NCBI GenBank assembly: GCA_033060915.1
Contig: CM065377.1
Location: 35,625,183-35,689,182, forward strand
Length of the DNA: 64,000 nt
Direction of reading: 5' to 3'
From: Euryodendron excelsum
Lineage: Eukaryota; Streptophyta; Magnoliopsida; Ericales; Pentaphylacaceae
Shown: in pieces, positions 35,331 through 47,350 of the stretch
Layout of the letters: every line of letters begins with the position of its first letter
Numbering within the stretch: the stretch's first letter is position 1
Made by a program: the position numbers and the translations under genes
The notes under the pieces: model-generated
The model's input: only the letters and a program-made list of their open reading frames with translations
The model's database searches: none
Told to the model about the DNA's origin: nothing

Positions 35331-36158
35331 TCCCCCAAAGGGATACGTAGGCAACCTTCATAGGTGCGGTCACAATACTTTTCAAACTTTCAATTCCACC
35401 CTCATGGGTGTGGTTTCCAAAATCTTTCCAAATTTCAAATTCCAATCAATTTTCAAATTTTAATTTCAAAATTTCTATTTTCAATTTCCTATTTCCAAGT
35501 TTTCAAAGTTTCCAATTTCAATTCCATATTTTCAAATCTATTTTCAAATCAAATCAATTTCTTTTCAAATCAATTTCTATTTTCCAATTCTTTCATCTTG
35601 CACTTGCATATCATGCATCATGCTAAATTAGTTTTCAAACATTGTTTTTCAAAGTGAATAGGATTGGATATGGGTTAATTAAAGACTCTCATAGGTGAAT
35701 CAAGGGTAGATTGACATGTAGGTACCAAAAGGGCGGGGTAGGGTGATAGCTTAGTGCGTCTTTCCTACACGTAACCAACCCCCGAACCTAGAATCGCTGT
35801 TTTCAAAGACCAAAAGGAGTTATTTTTCAAAAAAGGGGCTAAATGTTTTCCAAAGGTTGCCAAACAACCTGTTTTCCTTAAAAACCCTCTCTTGAGGAGA
35901 TGTTTTTCAAAATCATTTTCCAAAACCCTAAGTGTAGTCTTCGGATTACTCTTAGTTTTTAGGTGACCTAACTCACCTTAATCAAGTTAGGTGGCGACTC
36001 CAAATCTTTTTCAAAAGCCCTTTATTCAAACCAATTTTTCAATTCAAACCTAGTCGCACTTATTCTTTTAGGAGGGTGAGTTCTAACGAGAGAGTACAAC
36101 ATTTTTCCCGCTTGGGTGAGTATTCCTCGAGTGCGAAAAATCTGGGCGCGACAGTCGC

Positions 36159-37389
36159 CAAATATAATTTTGGTAAGACTGGGTCGAATTCCTTCAGAAT
36201 TGAGCTCCATGTAGGCTATCGACTCTGACTAACATTCAACACTCTCAAGACTCACACAATATGATGACATGCTTCTAAAGAGAAAATGGAAAATAGTTGA
36301 GATTGAGGTTTTTGGTTCAATTATGCTAACTAATTCAAAACACAATTTAACTAATTTGAAAAAGGGATTTAGATTCAATTGATTCAATCACCCAAATTAT
36401 CCAAGGATTTCAAGCAAGGTTGATAACTCAAATCAATTACAACAAGCAAGAGTGTTGATTTAGAGAATTTAGCATTAGAAAACATGAATTCTATAGCAAT
36501 TGAAGTTAGATTTGTGATCAATAATAGAATCATAAACTAATACCATTGACTTGGACAACACCAATACACAATTAGAGAATTATGTATTGAAATTATCAAA
36601 TATAATCACTAGTTTATGTGTTCTTAGATGTCTAACATTCAATTGATAAGACTTGGCAATTCAAGTAGATAAAGCAATGAAATCATGGTATACCTTCAAT
36701 GAAAACTTTGAATTTTTTGAGTGATGTTTTGAACCCAAATTGAGATTTAGCTACTCATTTCTATAAAGTAATTGAAGATTTGAATGGAAAACAAGATGAA
36801 ATCAAGACTAACATGATGAAATGGTATTGAAATTACTTGAAATACAATGTATCTCTCACTACAAGTACTTATATCTAAGTTATCTCTAAGTAAAAACACG
36901 TACAAAAGTCAAGATCTCCAAATTCTAAGTACAAAACTGCATTTATAGGTTGCAAAATAACAAAGCTATTGTAAAGCGTTCGAATGGGCTAGGAGCCCAT
37001 TCAAATGCTTATCGAACGGGATTCGGACAAGCCTTCAAATGGGGAAATCGAACCTTTGCAATTTCGAATAGTTTCACAGGCTACTCAATTTGGCCTTTCT
37101 TCGGATGGGCCTTCAAGGGCTATTCAAATAGGCTTTTTACCAAAATGCCCTTAGCTCTCACAACATGCTCCATTTAAGCCCAAAACTTATAAAACAACCA
37201 TAAAACTAAGTTAGTATCAAATACAGCTATAACAATGAAATACTAATATATTAAGGCCAACAAATAGCTATTTAGAGGGTTGTACCTCCACTTTTGGAGT
37301 ACAATCATATCCCCCAACTAGCTTTTTGCTAGTTTCTAGCAAAATACTAAACAAAAGATAATCTCTACTTTCATAGGAGTCACAGTATT
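36159..37389. other. Host or older repeat DNA between LTR 2 and an LTR fragment
   Basis: No coding exons seen. The stretch 36,975-37,140 is richer in GC and has repeated TTCGAA(T) words. The first bases, CAAATATAATTTTGGTAAG, continue the pre-insertion target of LTR 2. Origin unknown. Confidence 0.4.
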
Positions 37390-37951
37390 TTCCAATTCTC
37401 TTTTTCTTGCACTTACATCTCATGCATCATTCTTTTCAAAATTGTTTTCTAAAGTGAATAGGATTGAACATTTGACAGTTGAAGACTCTCATAGGTGAAT
37501 CTAGGGTAAATAGACATGTAGGTACCGCAAGGGCGGGATAGGGTGATGGCTTAGTGCGTCTTCCCTACACGTAACCAACCTTCGAACCTAGAATCACTAT
37601 TTTCAAAGACCAAAATGGAGTTTCTTTTCAAAAAAGGCTTAAATGTTTTCTAAAGGTTGCTAAACAACCTGTTTTCTTAAAAACCCTCTCTTGAGGTAGT
37701 ATTTTCAAAATCATTTTCAAAAACCTTAAGTGTAGTTTTCGGATTGTGCTTAGATTTTAGGTGACCTAACTCACCTTAATCAAGTTAGGTGGCGACTCCA
37801 AAATGTTTTTCAAAAACCTTTTATTCAAATTAATTTTCAATTCAAACCTAGTCGCACTCATTCTTCTAGGAGGATGAGTTCTAACGAAAGAGTATAGTAT
37901 TTTTTCCGCTTGTGTGTGTATTTCTCGAGTGCAAAAAATCTGGGTACGATA
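37390..37951 (+). mobile_element. 3' fragment of a subfamily-A long LTR
   Basis: About 560 bp aligning with the last 560 bp of LTR 1 (26,690-27,250) and LTR 2 (35,590-36,153). It includes the GCACTTACAT...CATGCATCAT block, the CCTAACTCACCTTAA...GTTAGGTGGCGAC palindromic region, and a degenerate end GGGTACGATA instead of ...GCGACA. It is truncated on its 5' side. Confidence 0.88.
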
Positions 37952-38029
37952 GCTTCCCCTTACTATTTCAGAATAAGGATATTCTTTACACATAATGTTT
38001 ATCCCTCTTTTTCATATATTTTTCATAGA

Positions 38030-38165
38030 GTATCTCCCCCCCTTTTTTCAATCAATCAAAAAGGAATAACAAAATATAATGCAAATTTAGAATAGAAAAT
38101 ATTTATTCATATTTCATATTTCCTCCCCCTTTTTGATGTAGATTATCTCTCCCCCTTAATAGAGA
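38030..38165 (-). promoter_or_regulatory. Multiple polypurine tracts of a minus-strand Sirevirus-like element
   Basis: On the minus strand there are three polypurine runs, GGGGGGGAG, AAAGGGGGAGG and AAGGGGGAGAG, within 135 bp. Several consecutive purine tracts near the 3' end are typical of Sirevirus-type copia elements. The 3' LTR that should follow to the left is missing. The sequence instead meets the LTR fragment ending at 37,951. Confidence 0.5.
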
Positions 38166-38719
38166 ATTTCTCCTTGCTATGACATATAATAGTTCTCCCT
38201 CTTTTTATCAAAAAGAATTTATGAGAAATTGATGACAGGTACAATAGCAAAAATATTAAAACATGAAAATGATTATTGTTATGAGACAATTAAGCACTTT
38301 AGATATTTAATTCATCAAAATTAAGAAGAACGATAGTTATCCAAACTATTCTAGCAAGCATCCAAAATATCCAAAACAGGTTATCATCATTCATAATATT
38401 ATATAATCAAATATTATCTTAAAGGATGACATTTCATTCAAAATATCCAAATGTATGATGTATGCTCATGCATATTTTGGTGAAGAAGACTAGGTTCTTC
38501 AAGGGTATTAAAGAATGTCGGGGTTGAAGTTCTAGGCTTGAGAGAAAGGGTTGCCGATTGTTTTTCAACAGATTTTTTTGCTGTTGCTGTTGGTGCTGCT
38601 GCAAGGTAAAGAGGTTTGTAGTTATCTCTATGAATCAAGGCAATATACTTCTCAATATGCTCAGTGGTGATCTACAAAATATCCTCTTTCACTTTCTTAT
38701 CCAAGCTCATCAATCTAAA

Positions 38720-39285
38720 TGCTCCATTGTCCGCCTTTGGTGTTCAATTAAGTAAACTTATTCTCTTGATATTCCTTCATCATGCCCATCAGGACATACA
38801 TTTGCTCATGTCTAGTGCTAGGAACCATTTGATATAACTGTCTTGCAGCTTTAGAAGTTCCAGAGGGTCCAGCCTGTTTGAAATTTCCTCTCGCTCAGAA
38901 TGATATTAACTTTTTATTCTTTCTTGCTTCAAAAGCCAAACTTGTCTTTCTTCATTCAACTGATATATCATACTTTTTAGAGTAGACTGATTATGCCATC
39001 GGTCCTTGACATCATTTTCTTTTTCACTTCATCTTTCAAAATGTATTCCCAAGAATTTGAAAGATCTTTGGCAAGATCATTTTTATAAGCGAGATCTTTT
39101 TAGTTTCAGCCGTATGAATCAATATATATGTTGCCAAAGTGACCTTTCCTTTGCAGATATCTTCTCAAGATAGAGATCATTTTTCAACTAATCATTCTCT
39201 TATTCAATGATCTCTTTTTCACTTATTTTCTTTGCAACCTTTGAAGATTCATCATTCCCTTTCCTCTTGTTGCTTCTCATTCATA
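38720..39285 (-). pseudogene. Decayed coiled-coil ORF 3' of pol in the minus-strand copia element (env-like position)
   Basis: Minus-strand frames contain a Lys/Glu-rich charged stretch beginning RSNKRKGNDESSKVAKK, later NEERQVWLLKQERIK and finally AARQLYQMVP, interrupted by several stops and shifts. Heptad-like spacing suggests coiled coil. In Sireviruses an extra ORF often lies between pol and the 3' LTR, and this segment sits just there. Identity as such an ORF is a guess. Confidence 0.3.
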
Positions 39286-39899
39286 TCTCATAATTCCTTG
39301 TTTAAAATTTTCTCCTTAACTTCTTTCTTCTTTGCGAGAGGTTTGAGTAGACAAAGGTTGATTTTAAAAATTTGAATAGGTAGGATGAGAGGCAAAATTC
39401 ATTCTTGATATTTAGAAATTCAACTGATGAAGATTGGTTAACAGAAAGGATTGAAATCCATGCATAATGCATACACATGTCAATGTGTGGATACTTAGTT
39501 TGCCAAACATATAATGTATGCACATGATCTATGTGAATAAGACTCAAAACACATTTAGGATCATGCCAAGGGGTCGACTTATTGAAGGCATAAGTCGACT
39601 CTTTTTCTCATAAAATGCAGAAATTATTTTTGAATGCCATGAGATGCAGTAAATAGGCATGTAATCGATTTCAAAAGATTTATATGCATTATCAAACGTA
39701 TATAGCAACCTAAGTACTCAAGATGATAGATGGCTCATGTTTAACATAAAATACATAGCATATATATATATCATCAAAATCAATCAAATTAAAGAATTAC
39801 ATATAACCAATACTCATAAAACCCATAATGTAAGATTATTTATGATTAGCATGAATTTTTTTTAAAACATATACTCACCGAATGTAATCTATGGTTAAG

Positions 39900-40200
39900 T
39901 AAAACAACCAATCATGCTACTATAAAGTTTAGTATCAAGAGAAGTACCTTGATTATCACCATCTAATTTGGTTGATGTGGCCATGGGATTGCTTAATATA
40001 TTGAAGTTCCCCATATCAAACCATTTTATTATCATTAAGAGTCACAATTCCTCCATCCTTTAGTATGAAAGAGATGAATTGAATCGTATCACCATCAAGT
40101 GCCTTAATCATCCATGGTTCAAGTACTAGACGTCTTTCTTTATGATGGATGGTAGGCAAACCTATAATGAAGACAATTCAAGTTTTGTTCTTTGGTACCC
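39900..40200 (-). pseudogene. Protease remnant fused to the end of RT by an internal deletion
   Basis: On the minus strand a WVPK-type gag end (about 40,190) is followed by KDGGIVT, a protease-region block aligning near 49,073 in the plus-strand element. Then, without integrase or RT catalytic regions, comes PMATSTKLDGD, aligning with about 51,355 in that element. By comparison about 2.3 kb (integrase and most of RT) is deleted. Stops are also present. Confidence 0.7.
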
Positions 40201-40396
40201 AAATCATTTTGGGTCCTTGGAGGTTAGTATTTAATGTTCCTTTCGGAACCAAAACCTTCTTAATTATTTAAGACTTGGTCATAAGAAAACATTAATGTGC
40301 TGTATGACCTCTCTTTTGACTATGAGATACAAACTTTGTTTTTGAAAACTTCCTCCTTTTAAACAGATTGTATCAAAACCTAGCTTTTTCAAGACA

Positions 40397-41743
40397 TCAT
40401 TTTTGTTTGCAAAGCATTGTATCAAGTTTTTCTTTTCCATAAACACATTTCGAAAGAGATTTTTCTAAATTATTTACTTTTTCATTCAAGATAGAATTTT
40501 CCTTTTTCAAAAGATCATTTGTAGATTGTAAATCCTCAATCTCTTCGGTTAGTGTAGAGACCATCTTTTTGAGACGATTATTTTTGATTCCTATCTTTTT
40601 GAATTCAACAATCAAAGCATCAAATGCATCTTTTAGTTCATTAAATGTAAATTGAGAAGGATTAGGAGATGACACCTCACTTTCTTCTTCATGAGCCATG
40701 AGACATAAATTAGTCACTTCTTGAGATTCGGTTTCCTTTTCGGAGCTGGATTCTTCATCATCACTCCAAGTCATAATAGCCATTGCTCTCTTCCCTTGGT
40801 CTTTCTTTTCTTTCGTTTTGAGCATGGGGCATTCAGGTTTGATGTTTCCATGCCTTTTGCATTCAAAGCAAATGATAGAAGAGTCATTCTTACTAGAGTC
40901 TTCTTTAGTCTTCTTTAGCATCTGATTTCATTCTTCTCTTCCACTTCATTTTCATGAATCTCTTAAATTTCCTTGTAAGCATTACAAGTTCTTCTTCATT
41001 TCCCTTATCAGTATTAGATTCATTTTCTAAAGTTGTAAATTTGAAAGCAATAATCCTTTTTTTTTCTCATCATTTTCTTGGATATTCTATCCTTGGGTTA
41101 GCTCATATGTCATGAGTGAACCAAGTAGTTCTTTAAAGGGCAAGGTGTCTAGATTTTTTGCTTCTCGAATCGCAGTCACTTTGGCTTCCCAAGCCTTTGG
41201 CAAAGTTATAAGAATCTTCCTCACCTGCTCACTGTTACAATAGATTTTTCCAAGAGATTTTAATCCATTAATAATATCAGTAAATTGTGTAAACATTTCA
41301 GTAATGGATTCTCCTAAGAACATTCTAAATATTTTATAATTATGCACAAGAATGTTAATTTTTGATTCCTTAACTTGGTTGGTGCCTTCATGAGTAACTT
41401 CAAGTTTATCCCAAATTTCCTTGGCAGATTCATAAATAGAGATCCTATTGAATTCATTTGGGTCTAATGCACAATATAAAATGTTTATAGCTTTGGCATT
41501 AGATTACAAAAGCTTCAAGTCATTCTCATCCGATTCACTTTCAGGTTTGGGGATGACTACCCTTTCAATAGTCTTGGTGGGAGTCTTAGGACCATTCACA
41601 ATGACCATCCATAGTTCATAGTTAATGTATTGGATATATATCCTCATTCTATTATTTTAATAATTATAGTTTATTCCATTGAACAAAGGAGGTCTAATGG
41701 TGGATTGACCCTCACCTAGATAGCTTCCAATTATGGTTGCCAT
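40397..41743 (-). pseudogene. Sirevirus-like gag, minus strand, broken
   Basis: The ATG at 41,743-41,741 starts a copia gag (UBN2-type) frame with RPPLFNG, then TAA at about 41,655 where a conserved Trp is expected, and another TAA near 41,508. The open part 41,347-41,087 carries INGLKSLGK and LTYEL-like patterns, and 40,921-40,397 carries a zinc knuckle whose His is Asn (CFECKRHGNIKPEC) followed by a coiled coil rich in Lys/Glu/Leu. A frameshift and stops separate the two. The paralogous gag of the plus-strand element is at 47,406-48,953. Confidence 0.85.
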
Positions 41744-41785
41744 GGATCAACTCTAAGGATGTTAGGCCTTTAAAATAGAGCACTA

Positions 41786-41797
41786 GCTCTGATACCA
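41786..41797 (-). promoter_or_regulatory. Primer-binding site (tRNA-Met type) of the minus-strand copia element
   Basis: GCTCTGATACC on the plus strand is the complement of GGTATCAGAGC, the usual copia primer site complementary to initiator tRNA-Met. It is directly followed on the right by the reversed LTR end at 41,800 (TGTTGGCCCAAG), fixing the element's orientation. Confidence 0.85.
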
Positions 41798-41799
41798 AT

Positions 41800-41890
41800 T
41801 GTTGGCCCAAGTAGGCAACCCAAGAAGAGAGGTGAATTGGGTTTTATGAAATTAATAGCAAACATCTATGACCTATGAACCTAGTCTCAT
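41800..41890 (-). mobile_element. 5' LTR fragment of the minus-strand copia element
   Basis: Begins TGTTGGCCCAAGTAGGCAAC (the reversed LTR end) and matches the start of the fragment at 44,556. Homology ends near 41,890, where different sequence begins, so most of this LTR has been lost or displaced. Confidence 0.65.
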
Positions 41891-42312
41891 CATAGGTTGG
41901 GGCACCCCGGCCTCGACCTCCCCTACCCGCCATACTATCCTATAAACTAAAATAAAGGAATGGACAAAGGAGGGTAAAAAAGAAATACTTAAAAAAGTAG
42001 GGAAACTAGCCTCGAACTGATGGGCTTCACCCATTGTCACAATATGATTTTGGACAGCATAAATATCTCGTGAATGAGACAGGACCGAGAATGGGGTGGT
42101 TTTTCATGTGACTCGAAGATCCTATTACCTCCAGACTATATAGGGGTCTTTGTCCTAGCTTGTGTGGTTTATTTTGATTTGAAAAGGGCTATTAGTTTTA
42201 GAAAAGCTTTGAAGTCGCCACCTGATAATTAAGGTATGCCAAGACACCAAAAAATGTGCTTTCACAAATATGAGTTTAGAAGCTAAAATCATAGTTTTAA
42301 TGCAGAAAACAT
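41891..42312 (-). mobile_element. Remnant of a third, diverged long-LTR copy (3' end, reversed)
   Basis: Contains GAAGTCGCCACCTGATAATT followed by AAGGT near 42,213-42,238 and an upstream AAAAGGGCT block, matching the reversed 3' end of the long LTRs (compare 51,630-51,690 and 57,415-57,475). It is cut on the right by the LTR beginning at 42,313. Boundaries are approximate. Confidence 0.5.
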
Positions 42313-44173
42313 TGTAAGCACCCCATTTTTTCCCCTCGGCAATCTCCGGTCCAAATTGGCACTCCAGTAATATGTTACAACACTATCAGAGCCCAAAATG
42401 GTTTTTCAAACTCGAATTTAGTCAATTGGTTACTTTTTGGGCCCGACGGGCCTAACTAAAGCCAGATGACCAAAATGCCCCTAGGCTTTTTAAGCCATTT
42501 TTCGAGACTGGACGGTCTCCGAAACCAACATCATCACAGGTAATTTTTTGAGACCGGTGGTCTCTGAAACCGTTTGCCATCGTTGGAGTGATGTAAACAC
42601 TCACAAACCTTAAAACAGTTTACTTTTGGCGCCTGCTAGCCTGCCAATGTAGAATATCTATTATACTCCTTCTCATTAGGTGGCTTCCCAAGATCAGGCA
42701 ATCCCCAGAACCAACACTAAATCATTGGAGTGACAAAAACACTCACAATCCTTTAAGCTGTTGGAGTGACGAGAACACTGATTAGGTCGACACAGGTATG
42801 CCACCCAAACCCCTAATGTCACGAGATAGAAATTGCCCCTAAGCTGTGACACATTTTTCAAAAAAAAAAAAAAAGAGAGATCTCTAGAAACCAACTCATC
42901 ACAACTATCAGATTGATGAAAACACTTGTAAACCTAGGTCAACATTGGCTCCTACTAGCCCGACACGATGCAAAATGACTAAACTACCCATTGGGCACAC
43001 CGACACATCTTTTGAGAAAGTACTAAGTCCTCGAGGTAGTAAGTCCACTCTCTGTGACTGTCCCTTGACAGGCTGGCACGTTCGAGATGCTAGTCAAACC
43101 AACTCCGGTTAACCCCGATAAAAAATGATAGTTTTGCCCCTGGGTGCTCTGACATTTCCTTCGAAAAAGCATCAATCCCTTGAGATGGTAAGGCCACCTT
43201 CTTAAACTGTCTCTAGACAGTCCGACATGTTAAATATGCCACTCAAGTCCATTCTGGCCCTGTTTCGGCAAGTTTCGATCAAAATAACCATTTTACCCCT
43301 GGCAATCTGGGCGCTTCCTAAACCACACCGGCCCTAGGTATCGAACAAACATCCACTAGGATACCCTGGTGAATCTCCCCTTCCATTTCCACGCAAGTCC
43401 CTTGACTCAAAACATTTCTAAGTCAACTAAAGCTTCCTAGAGCGTGTCATAGACGCTCCGCTAGAGTTGTCTTTTTCTCCAATTCCTTAATTAAAATACA
43501 CCATCAAATGACTTGAGAAATGTGTAAATTAAGGAATTCCCAAAAGCCTTTCCATAGGTCATGCCATCGATACTGCTTGATTGAAAAAATTGCATCCCGA
43601 AGCATCTGATCACGTGGTCCGAAAGTTGCCACTTTTAGAAACCTTTGGAGCGTTTCATAGATGCTTTACCAGGGTTGACTTTTTCTTCAATTTCTTGATT
43701 AAAATGCATCATTAAAAGACTTGAGAAATGTGTAAATTAAAGAATTCCCTAAAGCTTTTCCTGAGGACTTCCCATTGGTATGATTCGATTGAAGAGGTCG
43801 TTTCTCGGAGGCCACGATAATGTGGCACGAAAACGGCCATTTCTGGAAACCCTTGGAGTGTCTCATTTGAAATCCTTTAGAGCTCCCTACAAAAACTGCC
43901 TGATGAAAGATCTCAATCATCTGAAATCCTTTAGAGCACCCCAAGGGCTCCTAATTTATAAAAAATAGTGGGGTAACATCGTGAACGTGACCAACTTCCT
44001 CAGATCTTCCATGGGTTACACGGATTGCAAGGCAAAATCAGCATAAGAGTTCACGACAGTAGAGTTTGTGCTACATGCGTCCAAAAAATGATTAGATCGG
44101 ACAAAACTTCCCTTGCAGCCCAAGTTAGGGTAGTACAAGGAGTGCCACGTAGCACTCAAACACTGGCACAATA

Positions 44174-44236
44174 CTGGCGCAAGTAGCACATGCGCCAGGG
44201 TAAACTTTTGCCTTAGCGCATGTAACAAATGCGCTA
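44174..44236 (+). promoter_or_regulatory. Two perfect GCGC hairpins upstream of the subfamily-B TATA box
   Basis: CTGGCGCA (44,174-44,181) pairs with TGCGCCAG (44,191-44,198). TAGCGCAT (44,214-44,221) pairs with ATGCGCTA (44,229-44,236) across a 7-nt loop. They take the place of the GGCGCC hairpins of subfamily A, with different bases but intact pairing. Confidence 0.85.
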
Positions 44237-44254
44237 GGCCCTAAAATCTTTACC

Positions 44255-44262
44255 TATAAATA
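44255..44262 (+). promoter_or_regulatory. TATA box of the subfamily-B LTR
   Basis: TATAAATA 18 bp downstream of the second GCGC hairpin. The spacing and order match those in subfamily A. Confidence 0.72.
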
Positions 44263-44555
44263 GCAGGCCACCCCTGCGTATTCCAGAGGACAAAATAGTA
44301 GCGAAACTTTGCTAAAATTGCCCCAGAACTCCAAAAAACCTATACACTTCACCCTCCAAGCATCCAAGCTAGATTTAACCTTTTTTTAGCCTATACACTC
44401 CATCTTCCAAGCCTCCAAGTAACCTTGAAGGCCATTTCCAGCCCACTTCAAGGCCATTGAAAACCCTTCAAAGCTCAAGCAAAGCCCTCCATTGAAGCTT
44501 GAAGAAGTTGTGAAGACAAGGTAGTATTTCCATTTACATTTTGCTACCCCTATTC

Positions 44556-45611
44556 TGTTGGCCCAAGAGTGCAACCCAAGAGGGGGGAGGGGGGTGAATT
44601 GGGTTTCAAAAATTATTTACAAATAATTGTAATTAAAAACTGATTAAATTATATAATAATAGAATCAAAGTGTGTGTAATGTGGTACAAAATAAACATAA
44701 TGATTTATCAAGGTTCAGGTACAACGCGTGGCCTACGTCCTCACCCTTAAGACCCCCTTGAAAGCTCGTCCACTATGCAATGAAGAATTACAAAGCAGAT
44801 GCTAGTTGATCAAGTGCCTAGCTCATTTCTTACAAGAGTTTCCCAAGCTTTTAAACTCCTTAAGTGATTTTGTTCAAGTTTCACTCAAACTTATAAGTGT
44901 TTTTTTAACAAGAACACTTAAACTTATAGGTTTACAAACCCACCTAAATGGAGTAAATGAGGTTTACACAAAGTATCCCTCTCAAAGAGTGGATAGAACA
45001 AGTGTAAGATCAGTAAATGCCCTAATATCTCAGCAAAGCAACTGTAGCAGTTAGGGTTCTAGCTTTCAGATTTGATTTGCACTTAAATGTGTGTCCACTT
45101 GTGTATAAATATTATGAGTGGTCTTGTATATATGCCTTAGCATTAATTCTACCCGTTGGAGGTAGTTGGGGTTACATTAAATGTAAGATCAGAGCTTCAA
45201 GACGTGTAAAAATATAACGGTTATAGTGGTATGGGTCGACTCTTCGGCTGGATGTGTCGACTCTTTTCCATTCTGAATACATCTTTTTAAGCAATCTGCT
45301 TCCATGTGTTAACTCTTGATGAATGAAGTGTCGACTCCTTTTAGTTTTAACATGTATCTCTAAGGCACTCTCTCGATGTGTCGACTCCTGTAGGCTCATG
45401 TGTTGACCCATTTAAGGACATTTTCAAAGTTATGCAATATGGACAAATGTGTCGACTCTTGTAGTTGAAGGTGTTGACTCTTGCCAATCTATAGACTTCA
45501 TTTTGTAGGTCTTTTTCAACCTTATTTCAAACCTTCAAGCACTTCAATGATTTTCTAAATTAGGCTTCTATGGCTTGAAATGACTTCTATTGACCCAAGG
45601 GGTGATCTCTA
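44556..45611 (-). mobile_element. Copia LTR fragment, minus orientation, with GTCGAC boxes
   Basis: Starts TGTTGGCCCAAGAGTGCAAC, the same reversed LTR end as at 41,800, and continues with a reversed LTR sequence. Five exact palindromic GTCGAC boxes (45,235, 45,256, 45,330, 45,380, 45,451) plus GTTAAC/GTTGAC variants recur about every 20-75 bp. It is cut at 45,611 by a plus-oriented copia LTR. No TSD could be matched inside the window. Confidence 0.75.
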
Positions 45612-47348
45612 TAGTTGGTAATTGATTTTGATGATCACAAAACCTAGTCATTATGATCTAATGTGCTTAACTTAAGTGTGTAGCTTAGTTAAATTAAACG
45701 TGGTTCAGATTTATGGGCAATCATGAACTGTGAAGTATCACAGAAGATCTTGTTAGCACCTCAAAAAGAGTGCCATCACTATAACAGGCATATGAGCAGT
45801 TTATGAAAGATTAAGTCGATTCTGTCAAAACCAGAGTCTCAATCAGATTGATGACACCTGCATAGGAAGAAATGAGATTTGGATATGGAAATGGGTAATG
45901 ACATCTATGGCCAACTCATTTACAATGAAGACCTTCGATCCTCATTTTTGTTCCACTAAAAGAATTATGCAAGCTTGAATATGCCATCCTTTAAGGCATT
46001 GTGAAAGGAGTTTAAACGAGAAGTATGTCGAGATTGATGACAATGCAGAATATTGGTAACACTTGACAGAGTGAAAAGACTTTACCGCACAAGTAGAGTG
46101 TTAATTTCAAATGCTTGACAAACCAAGAACTACAAAATGGTAAAAAGTATTTAAGAAGTTTACAAAGTCTTCAAGAGAATCAGTAGAGCCCAGACATGTT
46201 CATACCATCAAAGACTGATTGACAAGGGGATAGGTTAAGGTCTGAGGAAAGCAACAACAATTACAGCAGAGATCAAGATTGCTGACACCAATCAAGATTG
46301 CTAACAATCTTAACAAAAGGCAAATAACAAAAGTAACGGGGAGACAAATTGATAGCACAAGTTAAAGATTGCTGACAACCATATGGAAGAACAACTACAA
46401 AAGAAGCAAAGATAAAAGTTGGAAGCATGAAGTGAAGTTCATTGACAACATCGTTGAAGAGCAATGTCAAATGCAGTGGCAAGCCTAGATTGGTGAAACC
46501 AGAAAAATGATTGCTGACAATCTCAAATCGAAAGAAACTGGGAGCTCGATTGGTAGCACTAGTGGAAGATTACTGACAATTTCGGTAGGAAATGAGAATT
46601 TAAAAATTTGCTCCAACGGTCAGATTTTTCAAAATTGTCTTAGCTGTTCGTGCATTTAATGCACCTCCAACGGCTCTAACGGCTATTTCTTGTGAGAGAC
46701 TATAAATATATGAGTTCAAACTCATTTATAGGCAAGAGACAAGGACCTTGAAGTGCAAAAATCCGAAAGCCCTAAATCTTTCTCATTACTCTGCAATTGT
46801 CATCACCCAAGAGGAATTATTGAGCTATAACTTACATTATCTTCACTTCTAAGAGTGACACTAATTATCTTGTAACCTTATTACTTTTGAAGAGGTTGTA
46901 GTAATCCCTGAGAGCTGGAGTGTAGCTTGACGACACTCTATAAAATTGAAAGCTTTGGTTGAAGCTTCTTGGCTGTAAGGATTTGGTATAAATCCTTGGA
47001 TGTAATAGTGAGCTGGGTACTTGAACAAACTAGCAGGTGTGTAAGAAGAAGATTACATAGTGGAACACCCTCGAGGAGATCGAGGAAGAGAGGACGTAGG
47101 CAAGGTTTAAGCTGAACCTCTATAAATTTCATGTTCTCTACTTACTATTGTCTGCGTGTGTGAGTGTGTCAACTACAGAATGATTGTGCATATTATCTTT
47201 ACTTGTCAGCAATCATAGTTCGTATGTGCATCTCTTATTGGTTGTCATTATTTGGATAAGTAATTGATTTTGACTTACCGAAAAATTCTGCAGTAGTTTA
47301 AAGGTCCCAATTCACCCCCCTCCTCTTAGGACTATCCTTGACCCAATA
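45612..47348 (+). mobile_element. 5' LTR of a plus-strand Sirevirus-like element, 1,737 bp
   Basis: Begins TAGTTGGTAATTGATTTTGA (a degenerate TGTTGG start) and ends CCCAATA just before the primer site. U3 has repeated AGATTG-CTRA-CAATCT inverted repeats (perfect at 46,295-46,310 and 46,509-46,522, with further variants). TATAAATA is at 46,701-46,708. The matching 3' LTR would be to the right of the nested insertion at 51,389 and is outside the window. Confidence 0.85.
46701..46708 (+). promoter_or_regulatory. TATA box of the plus-strand copia LTR
   Basis: TATAAATA downstream of the palindrome cluster and about 650 bp before the LTR end. Transcription would begin near 46,735. Confidence 0.65.
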
Positions 47349-47350
47349 AT

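Larger units (their letters stand above)
30548..36153 (+). mobile_element. Solo LTR 2 (subfamily A), 5,606 bp, TSD GTCGC
   Basis: TGTAAGCACCCC...GGGCGCGACA flanked by perfect 5-bp repeats GTCGC at 30,543-30,547 and 36,154-36,158. It is homologous to LTR 1 over its whole length but longer, mainly because of an 81-bp array and a 29-bp array in U3. TATAAATA lies at 32,620-32,627, and R/U5 is the G-poor tract plus the conserved 3' block. There is no internal domain. It is one of the longest solo LTRs one would expect in a plant genome. Confidence 0.94.
42313..44555 (+). mobile_element. Long LTR, subfamily B, 5' half (U3 to just past TATA)
   Basis: Begins TGTAAGCACCCC and resembles the reversed end at 61,878 more closely than LTRs 1-3; both continue with GGCAATCTCCGG. 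It holds GAGACC-GGT-GGTCTC at 42,550-42,564, GAGTG-N7-CACTC at 42,586-42,602 and 42,728-42,744, GAGCGT-N7-ACGCTC at 43,440-43,458, GCGC hairpins at 44,174-44,236 and TATAAATA at 44,255. It stops at 44,555, where a copia LTR starts; the rest is presumably beyond the window. Confidence 0.85.

Noticed and set aside
38438..38638. Small protein with Ala/Thr-rich stretch
   Set aside because: Derived from a GCT/GTT trinucleotide repeat; no start context or homology.
42313..44555. Complete solo LTR
   Set aside because: It lacks the R/U5 3' half and the ...GCGACA end, and it stops exactly where a copia LTR begins, so it is an interrupted LTR.
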